From: Enterocloster clostridioformis
GTDB taxonomy: Bacteria; Bacillota; Clostridia; Lachnospirales; Lachnospiraceae
Length of the DNA stretch: 64,000 nucleotides
Direction of reading: 5' to 3'
Assembly: GCF_020297485.1 (NCBI RefSeq)
Contig: NZ_JAIWZC010000001.1
Span: 1,364,001-1,428,000, forward strand
Both the position numbers and the translations under genes were made by a program. Each line of letters opens with the position of its first letter. Positions within the stretch are counted from its first letter, which is position 1. The notes beneath the pieces are model-generated. The model saw nothing but the letters and a program-made list of their open reading frames with translations, was not told where the DNA came from and ran no database searches. Positions 27,080 to 36,752 of this stretch are shown one piece after another.

Positions 27080-28156
27080 TTATATTTCTCCTTCTTCAAC
27101 AGCTGTTAAATCCTCTATTGATTTATCTGCAATGCTTATCAGCAACCTTTGTCCAATCCTATCCAATATAGAAAAGAATTCATTCACTTCTTTTATCTTT
27201 CCTAATTCCCCTCCGATTTCCAACTCCTTTGTATTATCCAGCAAAAGGGCAGATGCCGCTGCTACTGTACCTGTCATATACTCTGCTGTTGGTGCTTTTA
27301 CCTGCATGGTGCGAATTATATGTTTACCCGCTGTCTCTCCGGATATCTGAATTACAAAACCTGCATATTCCGTTCTTCCTAATGTATCCACATAAGTAGC
27401 CAAGCACAAATCTTCAACTGCTTTATCAGAATCCATTTTATAACTGTCAGCCGCCGTGTTCATAAAATTATGCGTGCACTCCCCCTCCAATGCCATGAAC
27501 CATTTTGAAACATTACACTTTGTAATCCGTTCTACATACTCACATTCCTCATCATAATATGGGTATAAATAAGCTTCGTTTATGGAAAGAGGAAAAAGTT
27601 TCCTTCTTGCCTCTCTCCTCTTTGATGGTAATTCCATTCTGCTGTCAAATACTCCATCTAAGTAGTCTGCCGCAGCGGTCTTAGTGAACTTTCCCAAAGC
27701 GCAATAATATACTTCTATCTGGTGTATCTCTTCAAATTGTTGTGCCAGATATTTTGGCAACACGCCTGATAATCCAGGGATTGCACCGGCTTTACAAAGA
27801 ATCCTTTTATCTCCATATCTTTTAAATATTTGATCCATAGCCTTACCATATCCAACGTCCACATACCCAATTCCCATATTCAATACCGCTTCCGCCAGTT
27901 CAAATGCATGATTATAGGTAGGGCCGGCGCAATTTAAAATAATTGTGCAATCCTCTGCAAATTGCTCTACACTATGAATGTTTTTGAAATCCACCTGCCT
28001 GTATTCCACTGCGGCGTTATCAGGCAATGACTTTGCCAATTTTTCAAATTGTTCCTTATTCCTTCCCCCCACTTTGATGTATGCACCGGAAAAACGCGTT
28101 AAAGCCTGGGTTGCCCATTGGCCAACATTACCACTGCCTCCAATAATTCCTATCAT
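27080..28156 (-). CDS. Saccharopine-dehydrogenase-like NAD(P)-binding oxidoreductase
   Basis: A protein of 358 residues. The N-terminal Rossmann motif is IGIIGGSGNVGQWATQAL, followed by VGGRNKEQFEKLA and NCAGPTYNHAFELAEA, the layout of the saccharopine dehydrogenase NADP-binding family; the C-terminal half fits the same family. The substrate cannot be read off. Location between two NRPS genes points to tailoring of the peptide, most likely a second ring reduction beside the Irp3-like enzyme; from memory, enantio-pyochelin reductase (PchK) may be of a related kind. The start has GAGGAG nine bases upstream. It lies 13 bases after the large NRPS. Confidence 0.8.
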   Translation of the reverse strand: MIGIIGGSGNVGQWATQALTRFSGAYIKVGGRNKEQFEKLAKSLPDNAAVEYRQVDFKNIHSVEQFAEDCTIILNCAGPTYNHAFELAEAVLNMGIGYVDVGYGKAMDQIFKRYGDKRILCKAGAIPGLSGVLPKYLAQQFEEIHQIEVYYCALGKFTKTAAADYLDGVFDSRMELPSKRREARRKLFPLSINEAYLYPYYDEECEYVERITKCNVSKWFMALEGECTHNFMNTAADSYKMDSDKAVEDLCLATYVDTLGRTEYAGFVIQISGETAGKHIIRTMQVKAPTAEYMTGTVAAASALLLDNTKELEIGGELGKIKEVNEFFSILDRIGQRLLISIADKSIEDLTAVEEGEI

Positions 28157-28169
28157 GTAATAACTCCTC

Positions 28170-31100
28170 TTATTTGTTTTCTTCCATATAAGCTGATAAC
28201 GCCTCTATTGTCTCATATTCCAAAATATCTTCTATACTAATGTTTTCCAAACCTGCCAAAGCAATTTCGTCTAATAGCTTCATCAGAACAATAGAATCTC
28301 CACCCAAGTCATAAAAATCATCGGTAATATTAATTTCAGTATTTTCAAATACCTTTTGCCAAATTCCCAGCAGTGTTTTCTGCAACGGACTGATTATATC
28401 TTTTGATAATTCCCGCTCCTTCTTATCTAAATTCAGCTCAGGAAGCTTACTTCTGTCAATTTTTCCATTGGCAGACAGCGGTAATTCTTTTATGGAAATA
28501 TAATGCTGCGGCACCATGTATTCAGGCAGAAAAGCACTTATACTTTCCTTGATAGACTCTGAAGCAAGGTCGTTCGATGTTGGAATATAGTATGCTATCA
28601 GCTGTTTATTTCCAGTTCTATTTACCACATATGAAACCACACTTTTTTCAATTCCCGGTACATTATTAATGGCAGATTCAATTTCTCCTAATTCGATTCT
28701 ATAGCCACGAATTTTAACCTGATTATCTATTCTGCCTAAAAATTCAATATATCCCTCTTTCCGCAGCACTCCCATATCCCCGGTCTTATAAATCCTGCCC
28801 AGATGGTCATGTTGAATAAATGCAGCTTCCGTTTTCTCTGTATCTCCACAATATCCCTGTGCGCCCCCAACTCCTCCAATATATATTTCACCCACTACGT
28901 CCATAGGGCATAACTCGCCGGCGAAGTTCAAAACATACATTGTCTGATTTTTTAAAGGCATGCCATAAGGTATACTCTTCCATGCTGGTTTTACTTCTCC
29001 TATTTCATAATAGATTGACCAAATAGAAGCTTCTGTTGCTCCGCCTAAACTCATTATCTTAGCTTTGTTAAAGATGCTTTTCGCCTTATCTGGCAAATCA
29101 AGTGGAATCCAATCTCCACTCAGCATAATCTGCCGTAATGAAAGGCTATCTTTCATCCCTCTTTCCAACATATGTTGAACAACAATCGAGCAGATAACCG
29201 GTACCGAGTTCCATACCGTAATCTTTTTTTCCGCAAGAAGGGAAACAATCTCGCTGCAATCTCTTGCATCACAGACCATTACCAGTGCAGCTCCTGTACT
29301 AAATGCTCCAAAAATATCATATACGGATAAATCAAAGCAAACTGATGATATCCCAATCAATCTGTCCGTCTTATTTAATTTTATCTTGTTGTTCAGATCG
29401 CTGATTGTATTGCAGGCTGCCATATGATTTATCATAACGCCCTTTGGTTTTCCTGTACTGCCTGACGTATAAATTATATATGCCAAAGAATCAGGCAGGG
29501 ATTGTATTCCTATGGGGCTTTCATCATATTGTTCTAATTCTCCCGAACGATACAGTTCCTCACTCAGCAATAGCCTTGAACCACTATTCTCCAGTATGAA
29601 ATCCCGTCTTTCCTTCGGGAACTTTGCATCCACAGGAACATAGGCAGCACCCGTTTTTAATACTCCTATAATAGAGATAATGGTTTCCGGTTTTCTTTCT
29701 CCCAGCACACCGACCCGATTATTGGCGCCGCAGATTCCATGGCTGCATAAATAACGTGCAACTTGATTCGCTTTAGCCTCAATCGCAGCATATGTGTATT
29801 GTTTGTCTCCGTAATATAAGGCTGTTCCGTCCGGTGTTTCCCGGACTTGCTTTTCAAAAAATGCCTGCAATGAATTGGGGGCAGCACATTCCACCGGTAT
29901 GTTATATCCGTCCCAAACTTTATCTGTTTCTATTTTAGACCGTGTTTCAAATACCCCATTTACTGCTATATTCTTAATTCCACTTATAAAATCCTCAAAT
30001 ACTGCAGCTATTATCGCAGGATCGAATAAATCCTCCACATAATCCCACGATATATAAAGCTCATGCTTCATTTCAAGAATTTGGTTATCCAAAAACACCT
30101 GGGGTGTCTGCGTAACGGCGTATCTCAGTTTTCCAATCTGTTCAAACCAGTTCTCATCAGAATCAAATAACACACAGGTAAATACCACAGGCATCAGGGC
30201 CTTACCGATTCCATTGCTCAGCCTTGATAATTCTCTTATAATCTCTGTACCATCAAATGCTTTGTAATCCAGATTATTCAAAATCCTTGTCTGAATCTGC
30301 ATCGCATTATCCCAAAAATCCGCCCCATCAATATGTACTTCCAATGGAAGAATTTTTGTAAAGTCCCCTAAAATCCCACTGACATTCTGATCAAACTCTT
30401 TTCTTTCAAATGCAGTCATATTAAGCAGCAAATCCTTCTGATTACTCCATTTCGCAAGCACCCTGGCATAAATTGTGCAAAGTACTGTAGATGGAGAAAC
30501 AGCATGCTTTCTTACAGTGTTTTTAAATGTCCTCCAGGTTTCAGCATCAATCGTTTCGGAAACTCTGCTGATTCTATAATTTTTACATTGTGTCAGGTTC
30601 TTCAGCATAGGCAAGCGAGGGAATTCCGGAAAACAAGGGATTTTATTTAACCAGTAAGCTTTCGCCTCCTGATACTCCCTTTCATTCTTACTATTGTTTA
30701 ATGAATTTACATATTCGTGATATGAATAATGAATCGGCGGCAGTTTTTTATTATTTAAACCTTCTGTAAATTCCTTTAGAAAGATTCTTAAGCTGTCCCC
30801 ATCACAAACCATGAGGTTGATACTTGCACACAGAATCTTAAAATTGTCACTCTCCCGTTTTAAAACTTCAAACGTAAATAACGGCCACTTTGAAAAATCA
30901 TAATTTTTGTGAGATAATTCGCGGCGCATCTGTTCATTCTTTTCCGCAAACTCCTGTTCCGTCTCGGCTATCGTAATGTCAACCTTATACTCCGGCACGT
31001 CTGCCAGTATCTTCTGTGTGCCATTTTTTAAAAATATGCTGCGTAAAACCTCATGACGCTCCAGCAACTGTGCAATACTTCTTTCAATATCACTGATTTC

Positions 31101-34100
31101 ATATGGGAACTCCACCTCAAAATAGTAATGGGCATTATAGTTCGCCAATTCAAACGAATCATTTCTTCCATTAAAATATGCTTTTTGAATATTCGTCATT
31201 GGAAGTTCCGTTTGATATGCTTCCACTGTTTTCTCCCTGCGGTTTTCCGATAATAAAGTGTCCTTCGGCTCCTCCTTTGATTCCGTTTCAGCTTGTATAA
31301 ACCGGGCCAATTCTTTTATGGTGCCGGTTTCCACAATTTTTACAAAGGGAATTTTCACAGCAAATTGTTTTGTTAATTCCTGTGCTATCCTTTGTGCAAT
31401 GATAGAATCTCCGCCCAAGGCAAAGAAGTTTTCATCAACCGATACCTGATCGCTCTCTAAATACTTCCCCCATATTACAGATATTTTCATTTCTATCTCA
31501 TTAGCCGGAGCTGATATCTCGGATTCCTCTTTTAATTCCGGTATCTGCAATAACGCAGCCCTGTCTATTTTTCCATTTTTACTTAACGGGAACTGTTCCA
31601 TATAAACAAAGCGGTATGGGATCATGTAGGTAGGCAGATATTTTTCAAAGTGAACCTGCAATTCCCTATCTTCTATTTCCTTCCCAGTATAAAACAGAGC
31701 CAATTTCTTCTTAGAATCCATAATTGCAATTGCATTATCTACTGTATAGAGTTTACGGGCAACAGTTTCAATCTCACCTAATTCAATACGAAAACCATTT
31801 ATTTTAACCTGACCATCTTTTCGCCCCAATATTATTACATATCCTTCTTCGGAAAATTTACCATAGTCCCCTGTTTTATACACTCTCCCAATTGAAGGTA
31901 TATCTACAAATGACCGACTTGTTTTTTCCTCGTCACCAACATATCCTAAAGCTACTCCCTTTCCACCAATACAGATTTCACCCACAACATTTGTTGGGCA
32001 CACCTCGCCTTCTTTATTCAATATATAAATCTTTTGATTTCCTAATGGATAGCCATAAGGTATACTGCTCCATCCTTTCCGGACCTCACGGATTGGAAAA
32101 TAGATTGACCAGATTGAAGCCTCTGTAGCACCTCCCAAACTTATAATTTCTGCATTCGTAAATACCTTTTTTATTTTTTCAGGCAGCTCCTTACCAATCC
32201 AGTCCCCGCTTAAGAAAATATGAGTTATTTCTGTATTTCTATAATCCACTGGAAGACTTTCCAAAAACAGTTTCATGATTGCTGGAACCGAATTCCATAT
32301 CGTTATAGGGAATTGCTCCAGCATATGGCTTATCTCTTCTGCATTCCTCGGGTCCTTTACCAAAGATAAAAATCCGCCCATATAGATACTGCCGAAAATA
32401 TCAAAAATGGATAGATCAAAATTCAGCGCTGACAATCCCAATACCCCTTCATTTTCGTCCAGGGCAAATCTTTTTTTCATATCAACCAGCGTATTCATGA
32501 CACCCTCGTGAGAAATGGCCACCCCTTTGGGATTGCCTGTGCTACCCGATGTGAAAATTATATAGGCTGTGTCCTCCAACTTAGAAGTAGTGTGATTCCT
32601 CTGTCCCTTAGCAGAAACACATCTTTCAATCTTATTATTCTGCACATGTACAATCCACTCTGCACTGGAATATTCTCTTATAGTTTCAATACGTTCCTTC
32701 GGATAATCTTCCGGAACGGGTATAAAGGTGGCTCCTATTTTAGCAACAGCTAATATTGCTACTACGGAATCAATATCCTTTCCCGCCAGTACCATGACCG
32801 TATCTCCACATTTCATACCCTGTTTTATATAATCCTCAATCATATCTTCCATACGTCTCTCTAACTGTTCATATGTTAATACAGTTTCACCATCCGTTAT
32901 GGCTTGTTTTGGACCAAAAAAATCGAGTGACTGTTTTAACATTTCCGGAATAGTCATTAGTTCTTCCGAACAATCAGTTTCATTGTACCGGGCAACTGCT
33001 ATCTCATTTCCTACGGGGACATCATTGATTTCACGGCCGCAGATTATTCCTTCAACAAGGTTCATGTAGTAATTAAACATATTGTGAATCATATTGTCCG
33101 GAAAAATCTTCTCCAGATAATCCCAAGCGATTACGTAAGTTGTATCATAATGATATATCTGGCAGTCCAGATATACCTGTGATGTTTGAGTAACAAAGTA
33201 ATTGATATCCTCATATATAAGCGCATTGTCTTCCTTAAACAACATACTGGTGAAAACCACCGGCATTAAAGCCATCTCGCCCTGATGAACTTTAGCATAC
33301 TCCCTTATTACTTCTACACCATCGAAATTGTTATGATCCAAATACTCATATAATCTACCCTTTACATAAGATAAATCCTTGGACAGATTCCGTGGACTGC
33401 CTGATTCATTTTCGTAATTGAAAAGTGTATTGGTCGTAAAGTCTCCAACAAAACGCTCTGTGTCTTTCATCTGTGTCGGACGGTCCATCACTGTTACATT
33501 GAGTGTAAATTCCGGTTCCTCGCTCCATCTCTTAAGCGTATGTATATAAAGAGTCAACAGCAATACGCTTATTGTCACACCATTTCTTTCTGCAAAATTT
33601 TCTAACTCTTCCCAGGCTTCCTCTGTAAATGCCTTCTCCTTGCGTAAAAATACATTAGGGCCACGATTGACAGCTGCAAGAATCGGTATTTGTGGGGAGC
33701 CCGGAAGCGTCTTCACTCTTTCCAGCCAATATTGTTTATCCTGTAAGTATCTGTTTCCGGATTTTCTGATGGAATATGCTTCCAGATACTTGCCAAATCC
33801 ATCCGATATGGGTTCTAATTCCAGTCCTCTGCATAAACTCTTAAAGTCTCTGACTAACACACTTAAACTAAATCCGTCCACAATAAGCATATCTATATCA
33901 ATGGCCGCAATATAAGAATCCCCCGCCTTGATATTGCAGATTTCAAACAGTGGCCATTTGTCTGGTTCATTTACTTTCTGATTGGCAGCTTTTCTATGGC
34001 CTTCAAGTGACTTTTCTTCTAATGTCTTTAAGAAAAACGTATCGGCAATGTCTTCCCCCAATATCACCCGTCTGCTATTTTCAAAAATACTGCGCAGCAT

Positions 34101-36101
34101 AGAATGGCGTCTGATTAGTTTACGTATTGCCTCTTCTATTTTTTGTGAAGAAAGATTATGCTTCACTTCCAAATAAAAGTGGGACATATTGGTATTCCCA
34201 TAGAACTCCTGCTGGCGTCCCAGTATGTATGCCTCCTGTATAGAGGTGCAAAACATCTGGTTTTCACATGTTATCTTTTCTACCGATATTTCTCTTCCAG
34301 AAAGCTTATTAATGTAATCACATAAATCATGAATGGTTTCACACCTCGTTAAATCAAGAATCCCCATTTTAACTCCAAATTGCTTATGGATTGCACCAAT
34401 CAACCGAAACATACTCAGGGAGTCTTCTGCAACGTCCAGAATACTGGTATCTTCCGTAACTTCTCCCGCAAAGTAACCCTTCATAAAACCTTCTATATTA
34501 TCTCTTCTCTCTGAATCTCTACTCATTGTATATTTCCTCATGATTTCTGCTTTACTGATTTTTCCTGCTTTTGTATTACTAAGTTTGTCCATAAAGATAA
34601 TATTATCCAGCTTTATACCCAGCTCTCTTAAAATAGTATGCCTGATTTTACTTTTAAGTTGCTGACCTTCAGCCTCATTTATTTCAACAAATAAATAGAT
34701 ATAAAATTTACCCTCGCTGGACACATTATCACCGCAGGCTACGCTTCTAAGCTGAAAATATTTAGCTACCGCATATTCAAGATCACTCAGGTATATATTT
34801 TTTCCGTAGGAAAAAATTACGTCCTTTCTTCTCCCTATAACATATAATGCCCCACCAGAGTAAAATCCTATATCGCCTGTACTTAACCACCCATCTTCCA
34901 CAGGCTGACGGCCATCATACTCAAAATATCCCTTACAAACAGCACTTCCCTTTATCTCTATATTTCCGATACAATTTTCTTTTAGTTCCTCACGATGGTC
35001 GTCCATGATTCTGACTTTTGTATCTGCAATAGGTTCTCCCTGACAAATTAAATCAGCTTTTTTATAATCAAAATGTCTGCTGTCAAAATCAATTCCTGAT
35101 GTTATATTCACTTCTGGTGCCACTGTAGCTTTTAACACATTTCCTTTATTTACAACCACACCGGAACAAGTCTCACTCAACCCATACGCAGCAACAAACT
35201 TTTCCTCATCAATATGAAACCTGTTTACCTTAGAAAAAAATCTCTGAATCACCTGCCGTGAAATCGGTTCCCCAATACTCATTAAAATACGAAGGGATGA
35301 TAGATTCCAATTATCTGAATCAGTTATACAATCAGACATATATTTATATGCAAAATTAGGTGCTACAGAAACCGTCACATTGTATTTTTCCATCAGATCG
35401 AACCATTCCCTGGGATTAGATAAAAATGAGCTGATTTCCGAGTAAACGCATGTACAGCCTTTAAAAAATGGTAAGAACATAAAGTCCACCATCCCCACTA
35501 TATGCTCCAGGGACATCCATGTCATAAACACATCATTTTGTGCTACGCTATACTCTATGCTTTTCTCTTTTACCGACTCTATAATATTTTCGACAGTCAA
35601 TATTGTTCCCTTTGGTTCCGAGGTACTGCCGGAGGAATACATGATAATTGCCTCGTCCTGCTCCCCATATGCTCTGCCCCTGCGGCAAAGGCTCATTGCG
35701 TCCGCTTCAATATTTTGTATATCAATACATCCATCTGTAAAATGAGCCAAATTCTGGCTTCCCTGATTATCAGCAATCACCAATGTCCCTGGATGCGCCT
35801 TCAAAATCTTCATTAACTGCTCATAACCACTTTGGCTGGTACACATTGGCAATATAACCGGAATGGCATCTAAACAGAATAAGGAAATCAGGGAAATTAG
35901 AAACTCCTTTTTATCACCAATCTGTAAAATAACATACTCTCGCCTTTCAACAGAGCTCAGCTTCGCCATGGTTTTTTCAACCATATTCCATAAATTATCT
36001 GCACTGAACCGTTCCTCACTCAAATCATAAAATATAATTTCATTTTCGCTATTATTAAAAAAATTATGAAAGATTTCCATAATACTTCCATTTTGTCTCA
36101 T
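28170..36101 (-). CDS. NRPS: FAAL-ACP-Cy-A(Cys)-T-Cy-A(Cys)-T
   Basis: A loading plus two-module synthetase of 2643 residues. Residues 1-530 resemble fatty acyl-AMP ligases: IIMYSSGSTSEPKGTIL, APNFAYKYM and WLSTGDIGFYSGG. An acyl carrier is at about 557 (EDSLSMF). Module 1: Cy from about 620 (SIQEAYILGRQQ; intact DMLIVD), A at about 1080-1530 (NFDLSIFDIFG, WNSVPA, GGATEASIWS), carrier at about 1563 (LGGDSI). Module 2: Cy from about 1634 (NIQKAYFNGRND; motif NLMVCD with Asn for the first Asp), A at about 2110-2560 (CFDLSVYDIFG), carrier at about 2600 (LGGDSI). Both A domains have cysteine-type codes. It thus loads a carboxylic acid and adds two cyclized cysteines. Its ATG overlaps the PPTase stop (ATGA). 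No salicylate synthase or salicylate ligase is nearby, unlike yersiniabactin. Confidence 0.88.
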   Translation of the reverse strand: MRQNGSIMEIFHNFFNNSENEIIFYDLSEERFSADNLWNMVEKTMAKLSSVERREYVILQIGDKKEFLISLISLFCLDAIPVILPMCTSQSGYEQLMKILKAHPGTLVIADNQGSQNLAHFTDGCIDIQNIEADAMSLCRRGRAYGEQDEAIIMYSSGSTSEPKGTILTVENIIESVKEKSIEYSVAQNDVFMTWMSLEHIVGMVDFMFLPFFKGCTCVYSEISSFLSNPREWFDLMEKYNVTVSVAPNFAYKYMSDCITDSDNWNLSSLRILMSIGEPISRQVIQRFFSKVNRFHIDEEKFVAAYGLSETCSGVVVNKGNVLKATVAPEVNITSGIDFDSRHFDYKKADLICQGEPIADTKVRIMDDHREELKENCIGNIEIKGSAVCKGYFEYDGRQPVEDGWLSTGDIGFYSGGALYVIGRRKDVIFSYGKNIYLSDLEYAVAKYFQLRSVACGDNVSSEGKFYIYLFVEINEAEGQQLKSKIRHTILRELGIKLDNIIFMDKLSNTKAGKISKAEIMRKYTMSRDSERRDNIEGFMKGYFAGEVTEDTSILDVAEDSLSMFRLIGAIHKQFGVKMGILDLTRCETIHDLCDYINKLSGREISVEKITCENQMFCTSIQEAYILGRQQEFYGNTNMSHFYLEVKHNLSSQKIEEAIRKLIRRHSMLRSIFENSRRVILGEDIADTFFLKTLEEKSLEGHRKAANQKVNEPDKWPLFEICNIKAGDSYIAAIDIDMLIVDGFSLSVLVRDFKSLCRGLELEPISDGFGKYLEAYSIRKSGNRYLQDKQYWLERVKTLPGSPQIPILAAVNRGPNVFLRKEKAFTEEAWEELENFAERNGVTISVLLLTLYIHTLKRWSEEPEFTLNVTVMDRPTQMKDTERFVGDFTTNTLFNYENESGSPRNLSKDLSYVKGRLYEYLDHNNFDGVEVIREYAKVHQGEMALMPVVFTSMLFKEDNALIYEDINYFVTQTSQVYLDCQIYHYDTTYVIAWDYLEKIFPDNMIHNMFNYYMNLVEGIICGREINDVPVGNEIAVARYNETDCSEELMTIPEMLKQSLDFFGPKQAITDGETVLTYEQLERRMEDMIEDYIKQGMKCGDTVMVLAGKDIDSVVAILAVAKIGATFIPVPEDYPKERIETIREYSSAEWIVHVQNNKIERCVSAKGQRNHTTSKLEDTAYIIFTSGSTGNPKGVAISHEGVMNTLVDMKKRFALDENEGVLGLSALNFDLSIFDIFGSIYMGGFLSLVKDPRNAEEISHMLEQFPITIWNSVPAIMKLFLESLPVDYRNTEITHIFLSGDWIGKELPEKIKKVFTNAEIISLGGATEASIWSIYFPIREVRKGWSSIPYGYPLGNQKIYILNKEGEVCPTNVVGEICIGGKGVALGYVGDEEKTSRSFVDIPSIGRVYKTGDYGKFSEEGYVIILGRKDGQVKINGFRIELGEIETVARKLYTVDNAIAIMDSKKKLALFYTGKEIEDRELQVHFEKYLPTYMIPYRFVYMEQFPLSKNGKIDRAALLQIPELKEESEISAPANEIEMKISVIWGKYLESDQVSVDENFFALGGDSIIAQRIAQELTKQFAVKIPFVKIVETGTIKELARFIQAETESKEEPKDTLLSENRREKTVEAYQTELPMTNIQKAYFNGRNDSFELANYNAHYYFEVEFPYEISDIERSIAQLLERHEVLRSIFLKNGTQKILADVPEYKVDITIAETEQEFAEKNEQMRRELSHKNYDFSKWPLFTFEVLKRESDNFKILCASINLMVCDGDSLRIFLKEFTEGLNNKKLPPIHYSYHEYVNSLNNSKNEREYQEAKAYWLNKIPCFPEFPRLPMLKNLTQCKNYRISRVSETIDAETWRTFKNTVRKHAVSPSTVLCTIYARVLAKWSNQKDLLLNMTAFERKEFDQNVSGILGDFTKILPLEVHIDGADFWDNAMQIQTRILNNLDYKAFDGTEIIRELSRLSNGIGKALMPVVFTCVLFDSDENWFEQIGKLRYAVTQTPQVFLDNQILEMKHELYISWDYVEDLFDPAIIAAVFEDFISGIKNIAVNGVFETRSKIETDKVWDGYNIPVECAAPNSLQAFFEKQVRETPDGTALYYGDKQYTYAAIEAKANQVARYLCSHGICGANNRVGVLGERKPETIISIIGVLKTGAAYVPVDAKFPKERRDFILENSGSRLLLSEELYRSGELEQYDESPIGIQSLPDSLAYIIYTSGSTGKPKGVMINHMAACNTISDLNNKIKLNKTDRLIGISSVCFDLSVYDIFGAFSTGAALVMVCDARDCSEIVSLLAEKKITVWNSVPVICSIVVQHMLERGMKDSLSLRQIMLSGDWIPLDLPDKAKSIFNKAKIMSLGGATEASIWSIYYEIGEVKPAWKSIPYGMPLKNQTMYVLNFAGELCPMDVVGEIYIGGVGGAQGYCGDTEKTEAAFIQHDHLGRIYKTGDMGVLRKEGYIEFLGRIDNQVKIRGYRIELGEIESAINNVPGIEKSVVSYVVNRTGNKQLIAYYIPTSNDLASESIKESISAFLPEYMVPQHYISIKELPLSANGKIDRSKLPELNLDKKERELSKDIISPLQKTLLGIWQKVFENTEINITDDFYDLGGDSIVLMKLLDEIALAGLENISIEDILEYETIEALSAYMEENK

Positions 36102-36742
36102 ATATTCAGTAACTCCTTTCGTGTAACCATTTGATATCGGACCGGGTATTTGCTACATACCGCTAAATACATACTTCCTATCTTTTTCAGATGATACACA
36201 AATTCATCTTTGCAGAAAGTCCCGTCTTTCGGAGTTAAAAACTCAATATAATTACTCCCGTAGACCAAACCTATGCCTGTACATTTTACAGTAGCTTCCT
36301 TTAAAACCCACAAGCGGAAGAAATCTTCTTTCTGCGAATTTACAATAAATTCCAGTTCCTTTGGTGAAAAAATATCCGATGAAAAGAACATTCTCTTTTC
36401 ATCGATTGTTTCTATATCAACACCTATATCATTTATAGAAACAGCACAGACAACGCCCTGGGAACAGTGGCTAAAATTAAAGTAAACGTCTTGATGTTCT
36501 TTTAAATACGGTTTTCCGTGAATGCCATAGTCCATAGCAATCCTTCCCTCTATATTAAACTCCCGTTTCAGGGCAATCGTTAATAAGAGATAAGCGATGA
36601 TGCAATTCTTACGATCAAGATCCCGTTTAAATTTTTTAACCTTTTCCAACCGATATTCCGGCAAAATCATAGATACCCGTTCTAAATCTGATTCACTAAT
36701 CCGGTCTAACTCCTTAAATATATAAACACCATCATTCCACAT
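36098..36742 (-). CDS. 4'-phosphopantetheinyl transferase, Sfp type
   Basis: Transfers phosphopantetheine from CoA to the carrier-domain serines, activating the synthetases. The signature elements are FNFSHC, GVDIETI (Mg-binding Asp and Glu) and FRLWVLKEATVKCTG. The start I favour is the ATG at 36742, six bases after AGGAAG, giving 214 residues; a TTG seven codons upstream overlaps the end of the Cy gene. It is flanked by overlapping NRPS genes on both sides, so it is dedicated to this pathway. Confidence 0.92.
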   Translation of the reverse strand: MWNDGVYIFKELDRISESDLERVSMILPEYRLEKVKKFKRDLDRKNCIIAYLLLTIALKREFNIEGRIAMDYGIHGKPYLKEHQDVYFNFSHCSQGVVCAVSINDIGVDIETIDEKRMFFSSDIFSPKELEFIVNSQKEDFFRLWVLKEATVKCTGIGLVYGSNYIEFLTPKDGTFCKDEFVYHLKKIGSMYLAVCSKYPVRYQMVTRKELLNI

Positions 36743-36752
36743 GGGATTCTTC

